Shown in pieces: positions 49,934 to 56,862 of a stretch of DNA of 64,000 nt; within the stretch, counting starts at the first letter, position 1; every line of letters begins with the position of its first letter. A program made the position numbers and the translations under genes. Under the pieces are notes generated by a model, which was not told the origin of the DNA, searched no databases, and was given only the letters and a program-made list of their open reading frames with translations. Origin of the DNA: Paenibacillus sp. BK033 (lineage in GTDB: Bacteria > Bacillota > Bacilli > Paenibacillales > Paenibacillaceae). The stretch lies in contig NZ_SLVP01000013.1 of assembly GCF_004345425.1 (NCBI RefSeq), positions 1 through 64,000 of the forward strand, written 5' to 3'.

Positions 49934-50842
49934 TTGAAATCAGCATCTAAGAAAGCCTTGTTCAAGAAAAATGTGCCTCTAATGTTGATGTTTGCTCCGG
50001 CACTTGCATATTACTTGATTTTTAGATACTTGCCAATAGGCGGGCTTGTCATCTCCTTCGAGAATTACAACTTCTTCGACGGCGTGTTCCATAGTCCTTG
50101 GGTAGGGTTCAAAAATTTCGAGATGCTCTTCAGCAACGACAAGACGCTCCGGATTATTTGGAATACGTTATGGCTCAGCGTGCTGAACCTGGCGGTTGGC
50201 TTCCCGGTACCGATTATTCTGGCGCTGATGATTAATAGCGTTAGACGTTCATGGTATAAAAGATTCGTTCAAACGGTCGTCTATCTGCCGCACTTTTTCT
50301 CCTGGGTTATCGTAGGCGGCATGGTCATTACGCTGTTCTCGATGGAATCCAGCTTCTTGAACCATTGGATTGCGAACAAGTATGGCGAGCCGTACCCGTT
50401 CCTGTACAAAACCTTCTCCTGGGTGACGATCTTCGTCGGATCGGGCGTATGGAAGGAGATGGGCTTCAGTACGATTATTTATCTGGCTGCGCTCACGTCG
50501 ATCTCGCCGGCCCTGTACGAAGCGGCGGCACTGGACGGGGCAAGCAAATGGAAACAAACCTGGCACGTAACGCTGCCCGGCATCAGAGGCACGATCATCC
50601 TAGTGCTCATTCTCTCCATGGGACGAGTCTTAGAGGTTGGTTTCGATCAAATCTACAACCTGCGGAATGCCATGGTATCGGATATCTCCGAAGTGATCAG
50701 CACGTACATCTATACGCTTGGCATTCAAGGCGGACAATTCAGTCTGACAACGGCGCTTGGTTTGTTCGAATCGGTGGTGGCCTTTATTCTTATTCTGGGC
50801 GCAAACCTGATTGCCAAGAAATTCAATAGCAACTTGTTCTGA
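49934..50842 (+). CDS. LplB-family sugar ABC transporter permease
   Basis: This is a 302-residue permease with six TMs. It starts at a TTG (49934) with AAAGGAGG 7 bases upstream; the open frame extends back to 49817 but that part is not conserved-looking. LplB/YteP-type features are LPIGGLVISFENYNFFDGVFHSPWVGF and the EAA-type coupling loop YEAAALDGASKWKQTWHVTLPGI. It pairs with the permease encoded 12 bp downstream. No ATPase gene is present, as usual for this group, which shares the MsmX-type ATPase. Confidence 0.92.
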   Translation: MKSASKKALFKKNVPLMLMFAPALAYYLIFRYLPIGGLVISFENYNFFDGVFHSPWVGFKNFEMLFSNDKTLRIIWNTLWLSVLNLAVGFPVPIILALMINSVRRSWYKRFVQTVVYLPHFFSWVIVGGMVITLFSMESSFLNHWIANKYGEPYPFLYKTFSWVTIFVGSGVWKEMGFSTIIYLAALTSISPALYEAAALDGASKWKQTWHVTLPGIRGTIILVLILSMGRVLEVGFDQIYNLRNAMVSDISEVISTYIYTLGIQGGQFSLTTALGLFESVVAFILILGANLIAKKFNSNLF

Positions 50843-50854
50843 GGTGAAGCGAAG

Positions 50855-51727
50855 ATGAGAGAATCTTACGGAGACAAAATAACAAGAATAGGGATTTCGA
50901 TTCTCCTGCTGCTCATTTCGATCTCGTGTCTGGCACCCGTCATCAACATTCTATCCATCTCCTTCAGCGGTAAGCAGGCGGTCGAGTCGGGGCAAGTCTT
51001 GCTCTGGCCGATTGACGTCACCCTGCAAAGCTATTCCGCTTTATTCGAAGGAACGCGGGTGCTGGCTTCACTGTGGAACGGGGTGGTTATGACAGTTGGC
51101 GGCGTCCTGATCTCGATGGTGTTTACGATCTGTGCGGCTTACCCGCTCTCGAAGGGCTATTTCTACGGCAGAAGAACCTTTACGCTGATGCTGCTCTTCA
51201 CGATGGTTTTCACCGGCGGCTTAATCCCGACTTATCTGGTAGTCAAAAGCTTAGGCATGATCGACTCGTACTGGGCGATATGGATGCCGGGTGCGGTCAG
51301 CACGTATAATATGCTCATTATGCGTTCCTATTTCGAGGGCATCGAGCCGGAGATCGAAGAGGCGGCCCGAATTGACGGCTGCAGGGAGATGTCTCTGCTG
51401 TTCCGGATCGTTCTTCCTCTGTCCATGCCGGTGATTGCAACCTTAATCCTGTTCTACGGCGTAGGCTATTGGAACAACTTCATGAACGTACTCATTTATA
51501 TCAATTCGACCGAAAAATATACGATTACCGTTCTTATTCAGCAAATGATCGCAAGCCAGTCGCTGCTTACCGAATCGCTGGCGAACGATACGTCTGCTCT
51601 GGAATTAGTGCCTGAAGGCATCAAATCGGCTGGTATTATCGTCCTTATCCTACCGATGGTCGCGATCTATCCGTTCTTGCAGAAATATTTCGTAAAAGGC
51701 GTCATGCTTGGGTCTGTGAAAGGTTAA
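50855..51727 (+). CDS. LplC/YtcP-family sugar ABC transporter permease
   Basis: This is a 290-residue permease with six TMs and the coupling loop EEAARIDGCREMSLLFRIVLPLS. The GLIPTYLVVKSLGMIDSYW segment is typical of the LplC/YtcP family of carbohydrate permeases. Together with the LplB-type subunit it forms the channel for an oligosaccharide. GAGGTGAAG precedes the ATG. The binding-protein gene follows 31 bp later. Confidence 0.92.
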   Translation: MRESYGDKITRIGISILLLLISISCLAPVINILSISFSGKQAVESGQVLLWPIDVTLQSYSALFEGTRVLASLWNGVVMTVGGVLISMVFTICAAYPLSKGYFYGRRTFTLMLLFTMVFTGGLIPTYLVVKSLGMIDSYWAIWMPGAVSTYNMLIMRSYFEGIEPEIEEAARIDGCREMSLLFRIVLPLSMPVIATLILFYGVGYWNNFMNVLIYINSTEKYTITVLIQQMIASQSLLTESLANDTSALELVPEGIKSAGIIVLILPMVAIYPFLQKYFVKGVMLGSVKG

Positions 51728-51758
51728 CTTTACATTATGGCGATGGGGGAATAGAGAT

Positions 51759-53447
51759 ATGTTAAAGATGACGAAGAGAAATGTCTTGCTGGCTGGCACA
51801 TCGTTAACCCTGCTTGGGGTTCTGGCGGCCTGCGGAAGCAACGACAATGCAGATAACAGCGGCGGCAAATCGGCCGACGGCGGCAGCGGCAAAAAGCCAA
51901 CGATCAGCGCAACCGTCTACGACCGCGGATTAATTGCGGCGTCCGAAGGCACGATGGAGAAAAACCGCTGGACCCAGTGGATTAACGAGAACAGCCCGAC
52001 AAGCGTGAAATTTACGGCTATTCCGCGGACGGAGTCCAAGCAGAAGCTGAATACGCTGTTCGCATCCGGCAGCGCGCCGGATCTGATCTTCGAGTTCGAT
52101 CCTAACATCAAGAACCCTCTCTATGACCAGAAGCAGCTGATGCCGCTCGACGATATGATTAACCAGTACAGCACGACCTACAAGAAGCTGCTGGAGGACA
52201 ACCCGATTCTGAAGCAGGTATCCGTCAAGTCGGATGGCAAAATCTATGAGTTCGGCAAGCTGAACGAAGCGATTCCGCAGTTCATTATCGCGATCCGCCA
52301 AGACTGGCTGGACAAGCTGAACCTCGCCATGCCGAAAACAACGGAAGAGATGTATCAGGTGGCGAAGGCGTTCACCGAGCAGGACCCGGACGGCAATGGC
52401 AAGAAGGATACGTACGGGCTTAACGTAGGCCCGGGGCTTGGGGATATTTTCGGCGGAACCAACCTCAGCAACTCCTATAAAGACGAGAACGGAACCCTGG
52501 TACGTACTTGGGATAACTTCGAGGAATACATCGACTTCACCAAACGTCTCTATGACGAAGGCATTATCGATAAGGACTACATTACCGACAATAACGGAGC
52601 GAAGGCGCGCCAGGACTTCCTGAACGGCAAGACGGGCATGTTCCTTGTTCAATCGAATTACAGCTTCTGGAACCGTCTGTGGATTACGGATTATGCAACG
52701 CTTCAAGCGAATGCGCCGGGCGCCAAGCTGGAAATCATGCCTTATCCGAAATCCCCGCGCGGCCAGTTCATTAACTGGATTAACAATCCGGTGCAGCTGA
52801 CGGCCGTTGTGAACCGCAATACGAAGAATCCTGAGGCGGTCATGAAATACGTGGACTTTCTGTCCGAGCCGGACACCGGCAGAACGCTGACGAACGGTAT
52901 CGAAGGCGTGCATTGGCAAGCGGGAGCAACAGGCTGTCCGAATCCGATCGACCAAGAGAAGAACAAGACGGAGCTTGGCTACCTGGGCCAGGACTACAAC
53001 ATGATCTTCTCGGTTGTAAGCGGCGGCAAATGCTCGTTCACGGCAAGCAGCTTTAACCCGGATAAGCCGGATGAGAAGCTTGCGAAGGATAAGTTCAAGG
53101 AAAACATGGACATCTTCTACAGCATGATCGATCAAGGTGCCGAGTTCCCTGGACTGACTCACCTGGAGCATCTGCCTACCGTTCCGCAGGACCTGCTGGT
53201 AGACTTCCAAAATGCCAACACCGAGATCGGCAACCTGATGAGCAAAGCGATTGTAAGCGGCGCAAGCTATACCACGGATAAAGCGTTAACCGAGATGCAG
53301 GCGCTCTGGAAGAAGTACAACGGCGAGAAGCTGGACGCGTTCTATCAAGAGTGGTACACGGCCAACAAAGATACGGCGCTGATGCCGGACGATATCTTCC
53401 AGATCGTGAAGGATCAGAAGGCGACGCAGGAAGAGATTTTGAAATAG
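51759..53447 (+). CDS. LipO/YtcQ-type sugar-binding lipoprotein
   Basis: This is a 562-residue lipoprotein. The signal peptide ends in lipobox LAAC (Cys25), followed by a Gly/Asp/Lys-rich linker. The family 1 sugar-binding fold carries an EF-hand-like calcium site, DPDGNGKKDTYGLN (residues about 211-224), typical of LplA-family proteins. It delivers the sugar to the LplB/LplC permeases. The likely ligand is a plant or polysaccharide-derived oligosaccharide, but which one is not deducible. Confidence 0.92.
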   Translation: MLKMTKRNVLLAGTSLTLLGVLAACGSNDNADNSGGKSADGGSGKKPTISATVYDRGLIAASEGTMEKNRWTQWINENSPTSVKFTAIPRTESKQKLNTLFASGSAPDLIFEFDPNIKNPLYDQKQLMPLDDMINQYSTTYKKLLEDNPILKQVSVKSDGKIYEFGKLNEAIPQFIIAIRQDWLDKLNLAMPKTTEEMYQVAKAFTEQDPDGNGKKDTYGLNVGPGLGDIFGGTNLSNSYKDENGTLVRTWDNFEEYIDFTKRLYDEGIIDKDYITDNNGAKARQDFLNGKTGMFLVQSNYSFWNRLWITDYATLQANAPGAKLEIMPYPKSPRGQFINWINNPVQLTAVVNRNTKNPEAVMKYVDFLSEPDTGRTLTNGIEGVHWQAGATGCPNPIDQEKNKTELGYLGQDYNMIFSVVSGGKCSFTASSFNPDKPDEKLAKDKFKENMDIFYSMIDQGAEFPGLTHLEHLPTVPQDLLVDFQNANTEIGNLMSKAIVSGASYTTDKALTEMQALWKKYNGEKLDAFYQEWYTANKDTALMPDDIFQIVKDQKATQEEILK

Positions 53448-53467
53448 TTTGATTTGAAATATAGAAT

Positions 53468-53505
53468 GGCCCCCGGGAGCTAATGCTCTTCGGGGGCTGT
53501 TTGTT
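53468..53505 (+). terminator. Rho-independent terminator of sugar transporter operon
   Basis: GGCCCCCGGGAGC pairs with GCTCTTCGGGGGCT and is followed by GTTTGTTTTC. The arm is shared with the terminator at 39425-39466. Confidence 0.8.
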
Positions 53506-53602
53506 TTCTAATCGCTCGATGGCTGTCATGAGCTATATCGGTCGTCTGAGGCTGATTATGCTGTAATCAAACCAACGTAATCCAAGTTGTTGGGCAAAAA
53601 CG

Positions 53603-53636
53603 CCTGATTTTGCTGCATGCAATCCAATGTAGCTAA
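53603..53636. repeat. Degenerate copy of the 20-bp intergenic unit
   Basis: CCTGATTTTGCTGCATGCAATCCAATG resembles, in inverse orientation, the units at 13722-13741 and 13773-13793 (CCTGCATTTGCTGCA). The rest of 53506-53666 holds no gene. Confidence 0.3.
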
Positions 53637-53666
53637 AAAGCTGCCGGGTGACAGGCCCGTTTAACC

Positions 53667-54086
53667 TTACGCTACGAGCTTCTCAAGCTCGCCGCACCAT
53701 TTGCTCCAGCCGTACTTGGCGCCATGCAGCGCTTGTTCATTGGTGATTCCGGCTTGCTCGAGATGAAGGTTAACCTTGCCGTTACCCGCGTCTTGCAGCG
53801 TCCAAGTGACGGTATGCTTCATCCCGCCGCTGTTCCACGTATAGGACAATTTATCGTAAGCGTCCACCGTAAGCACTTCGCCGTCAATAATGCCGTCCCA
53901 ATATTCGGATGGCTGCGTGCGGAACTGGAATTGATGGCCGACCTCGGGCTTGAAGTTGTTTTCCATCGCTTCGCCGGTATGGATATTAGCCACCCACTTG
54001 CCAAGCTTGGCGGAATCGGTCAAAGCCGACCACAGCTTCTCGATCGTTGTTGCGTACTGAAAATCCATGGATAACGTTAAACTCAT
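53667..54086 (-). CDS. SRPBCC/AHSA1-family protein
   Basis: This is a 139-residue soluble protein of the START-like SRPBCC (Activator of Hsp90 ATPase) fold, beginning with YATTIEKLWSALTDSAKLGKWV and with a C-terminal helix LHGAKYGWSKWCGELEKLV. Such proteins bind hydrophobic ligands. Its start overlaps the ArsR stop by 4 bp (ATGA), so it is made together with the repressor; in this ArsR-SRPBCC pair layout, widespread in Bacillota, the partner is usually a sensor or detoxifier of an unknown small molecule. Confidence 0.85.
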   Translation of the reverse strand: MSLTLSMDFQYATTIEKLWSALTDSAKLGKWVANIHTGEAMENNFKPEVGHQFQFRTQPSEYWDGIIDGEVLTVDAYDKLSYTWNSGGMKHTVTWTLQDAGNGKVNLHLEQAGITNEQALHGAKYGWSKWCGELEKLVA

Positions 54087-54418
54087 TTCTCTTCTTCCTC
54101 CTCTAATAGTTGATTAAGGCGCTGCAAGTTTGTGTTCCAGGACTTGCTGTAGAAGGCTACCCAATCCTGGATTTCTTTGATGGGGGAGGCGTTCAGACGG
54201 TATCGCGTCTCCCTGCCGATTTTCCGGTCAAGGACAAGTCCGGCGCTTTTTAGAATGGCCAGATGCTTGGATACGGCTGTACGCCCCATGGGAAACGGTT
54301 TCGTTAACTCGTGAAGAGGGATTTCGTCGTTAGCCTCGGCTAACAGGCGGATTAACCGGCGCCGGGTTGGATCGGCAATGGCTTCGAAAACATCTTTGAA
54401 CGGATCGTTCTCGCCCAC
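54083..54418 (-). CDS. ArsR-family repressor
   Basis: This is a 111-residue winged-helix repressor: FEAIADPTRRRLIRLLAE, then HELTKPFPMGRTAVSKHLAILKSAGLV as the recognition helix region and RYRLN as the wing. It lacks the metal-binding CxC box of classical ArsR, so it belongs to the non-metal group that accompanies SRPBCC proteins. It lies 40 bp downstream of the DoxX gene. The GACACC palindromes upstream of that gene are its likely operators. Confidence 0.88.
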   Translation of the reverse strand: MGENDPFKDVFEAIADPTRRRLIRLLAEANDEIPLHELTKPFPMGRTAVSKHLAILKSAGLVLDRKIGRETRYRLNASPIKEIQDWVAFYSKSWNTNLQRLNQLLEEEEEK

Positions 54419-54458
54419 AACACTCCCTCCAATAGAGTAAACCTCGAATGATGTGACC

Positions 54459-54881
54459 CTAGAGCTTGCGGCTCTCCGGACGCAGCGCCCACGATGCGAT
54501 ATTTAATCCAGCGTAGAACAGCGGAAGAATCACGTTAAACCCGCCGGCGCCGTAGTCGTGATCAAGCAGGTGGGACATAGCGGCGCCTGTCATCAAGAAG
54601 AAGATTCCGGCATGCGTCCATTCCTTCAGCCGCGGAAAACGCGGTGCGAGAACGGCGATCACTCCGAGCAGCTTCCAAGTTCCCAGAATCTGCATGATGT
54701 ACAGGGGGTAGCCCAGATTTGCGACGAGATCAACGTTGCCGCCTATTTTCATCAGCTGCCCGAGACCGCTCAGCGTAAGAGCCGCCGCAAGCAGCGACGT
54801 TACGGACCAATAGGCCATTTTTTTTCCTTGAAGCTTCGTTCCTGCATTTGCGGCGGTTACCGCGCCAACTGTTTTACTCAT
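54459..54881 (-). CDS. DoxX-like membrane protein
   Basis: This is a 140-residue, four-TM membrane protein (about 27-48, 60-80, 88-105, 113-132) with DoxX-like features: GLGQLMKIGG in the first helix and LGTWKLLGVIAVLAPRFPRLKEW in the second loop. The ATG at 54881 fits AGGAGG 8 bases upstream better than the ATG at 54887. It heads the operon DoxX-ArsR-SRPBCC, driven by an ideal promoter with an operator inside the spacer. A role in coping with an organic toxicant is inferred from context. Confidence 0.8.
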   Translation of the reverse strand: MSKTVGAVTAANAGTKLQGKKMAYWSVTSLLAAALTLSGLGQLMKIGGNVDLVANLGYPLYIMQILGTWKLLGVIAVLAPRFPRLKEWTHAGIFFLMTGAAMSHLLDHDYGAGGFNVILPLFYAGLNIASWALRPESRKL

Positions 54882-54953
54882 TTTCATTTCCTCCTCGAAT
54901 GGGTTTTGTTTTATGCGAGCTGCGACTTGGCTGATAGACGTTTGCGTTTATTT

Positions 54954-55012
54954 GACACCATTTGGTGTCGGTTTATGTGTTTAGTATATGACACCTTTTG
55001 GTGTCGTGTCAA
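54954..55012 (-). promoter_or_regulatory. ArsR-controlled promoter with tandem operators
   Basis: On the minus strand, TTGACA (55012-55007), an 18-bp spacer and TATACT (54988-54983) form a consensus promoter. A perfect dyad GACACC-N4-GGTGTC (54990-55005) fills the spacer. A second, longer dyad, GACACCA-TT-TGGTGTC (54954-54969), lies 36 bp away, in the transcribed region. Together they should let a dimeric repressor block polymerase binding. The neighbouring ArsR is the obvious candidate. Confidence 0.8.
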
Positions 55013-55098
55013 CGGCATTTTGGATAAACTTTGTAAAAAGTTTTAGAAAGGGCGGGGGAATACAGTTGCGGCTTATTTATGGAAGGAATGCAAACAAA

Positions 55099-55135
55099 CG
55101 AAAAAACCGGAAGGGAAATAGAGTCCCTTCCGGTT
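55099..55135 (-). terminator. Terminator after SLH-cohesin gene
   Basis: AACCGGAAGGGA at 55105-55116 pairs with 55124-55135. On the minus strand it is followed by six T, downstream of the SLH gene at 55177. Confidence 0.85.
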
Positions 55136-55176
55136 CTGCTGAAGATACGAATGGCTATGTTCCCGGCGAACCGGGC

Positions 55177-56805
55177 TTACAGCTTGTTTATGATTCCGTA
55201 AAGCATTTGGGCGGCTTCCGCGCGGGTCGAGGTGCCAAGCGGAACGAATTCGCCCTTCGCACGTCCTTGAACGATACCGAGCGATGCGGCTTTCTTCACG
55301 TTATCCAGCGCCCATGCAGAGATGGAGGCCTCGTCCTTGAATGGCTCGGAAGCCGTAACCGGCGGTTTGCCTTTCATTAATTCGTAGCCCCGCATCGCGA
55401 GCGTAACCATCTCCTGACGGGTAATGTTGGCGCCCGGAGAGAACGTTGTGCTGCTTACGCCTTGCACGATGCCCGCTTTGTACGCCGTGGCAACGTCGGC
55501 CGCATACCAGGCGCCTGCGGGAATATCCGTGAAGGCAGGCGTTCCTTCCGCCTTCAGGCCAAGCGCCCTGACAAGCAGCGCCGTGAATTCGGCGCGGGTA
55601 ATGCTGCGGTTCGGCTCGAAGGTGGATGCCGTCGTGCCGGTTACGATCTGCTTCGCGAAGAGCTCCTTGATGACGCCGGACGCCCAGTAGCCGCTAGGGA
55701 CATCAGAGAAGTTCTTGTTGATCTCAAGCACCGCATAAGCACTGAAATGCGAGAGCAGCGCGGCATAAACGCCATTCTCGTACGTCCCGCCCACGAACTC
55801 GGGGGTTCCGCCGTCCGGGAGATAGAAGATGGACGCCAGCTTCGGATCAGTCGAGGCATCAATCGGCAATCGAAGCGTCACGGGCTCATTGAATTGATGC
55901 AGATCGTACGTTTTGCCGTCCGCAGCGATCCACTGCAGCTTCAGCTCGTAGCTGTATCCGCTTAGCTTGGTATCCGCTCCGAGTGTTGGCTTGGCTCCTC
56001 CGTCAACTGGCTTGATGGTTAAGGAGATCGAGCCGCCCTGCAGCTGCGCGGCGGTTAAGGTCTTCTTCAATTCGCTGAATACGCCTGAAGGAATGTCCAG
56101 CGCGGCTTTGCCGGAGGTGACGATGCTCAGCGTACCTTTCCCAAGCAGCTCGTCCGTATTGGAAGGCAGCTTGATCAAGGTGGCGGATGCCGGCACCTCA
56201 ATCGGTTTGCCGTTTTTCACTTGATCGGCTGTTACCGTTAGCGTGCCTGCCGGCTCGGCAGGCACGCTGCCCGAGGATCCGCCGGATCCCCCTGAACCAC
56301 CTGAAGGCCCGATTTGAACGGAGGTGCCATAATGACTGTCAATCGTGCTTGCGGCCAGTTCCGAATCGACGAGCCGGATCTTTCTAACCTCAACGTCGGC
56401 TTTTCCGTTAGCTGCTGCCGTAAAGGTGAAGGAGGCAAGATCCAGATCGCCGCTGTCGCCTGGCGAGCTTCCCGACTTCGTGTGGGCGAATACGAGATGG
56501 GATTCGCCTCCTCCGTCTGCGACAACCTTAGCCGGTGTGCTGAAGCCGACCAAGGCCGTCTTTTCGCTGCCTGTCTTGAACGTCAGCAAGTCGGAATCGT
56601 AATATACATGTAATTCGTAAGCATATAAATCCTGCAGCGTGCTTCCTTTTACCGTCACGGTTACCTCATCGCCGCTGTTCAGGGCGCTTTTGTCGGTTGA
56701 GACGGAAAAGGAGGGCGGATCAGCCGCGGCCATCGCGTATTGGGGGACGAGCATGGCTATCGCCAAGCAGATCGTCGCAAGCAAGGAAAGTCGTTTACGG
56801 GCCAT
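55177..56805 (-). CDS. Cohesin-containing S-layer homology anchor protein
   Basis: This is a 542-residue secreted protein. Signal peptide (1-27, AMA cut), a cohesin-like beta-sandwich (about 30-166: DKSALNSGDEVTVTVKG ... YAYELHVYYDSDLLTF ... GKADVEV), a Gly/Ser linker (167-180), a second beta-rich domain (about 183-362) and three SLH domains (about 366-410, 425-475, 488-540) with ITRAEF, ITRQEM and STRAEA motifs. The SLH domains bind pyruvylated cell-wall polymer, so the cohesin faces outward. It looks like an anchoring scaffoldin. A dockerin-bearing enzyme is encoded 57 bp upstream, and is the natural partner. Confidence 0.85.
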   Translation of the reverse strand: MARKRLSLLATICLAIAMLVPQYAMAAADPPSFSVSTDKSALNSGDEVTVTVKGSTLQDLYAYELHVYYDSDLLTFKTGSEKTALVGFSTPAKVVADGGGESHLVFAHTKSGSSPGDSGDLDLASFTFTAAANGKADVEVRKIRLVDSELAASTIDSHYGTSVQIGPSGGSGGSGGSSGSVPAEPAGTLTVTADQVKNGKPIEVPASATLIKLPSNTDELLGKGTLSIVTSGKAALDIPSGVFSELKKTLTAAQLQGGSISLTIKPVDGGAKPTLGADTKLSGYSYELKLQWIAADGKTYDLHQFNEPVTLRLPIDASTDPKLASIFYLPDGGTPEFVGGTYENGVYAALLSHFSAYAVLEINKNFSDVPSGYWASGVIKELFAKQIVTGTTASTFEPNRSITRAEFTALLVRALGLKAEGTPAFTDIPAGAWYAADVATAYKAGIVQGVSSTTFSPGANITRQEMVTLAMRGYELMKGKPPVTASEPFKDEASISAWALDNVKKAASLGIVQGRAKGEFVPLGTSTRAEAAQMLYGIINKL

Positions 56806-56862
56806 AACAGATTCGTCCTTTCTCGTATATTAAAACGCCGGCGAAAACGAATGCCTTGTGCT

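Noticed and set aside
51930..53210. A 426-codon minus-strand open frame inside the sugar-binding protein gene
   Set aside because: It is a shadow of a well-supported plus-strand lipoprotein gene.
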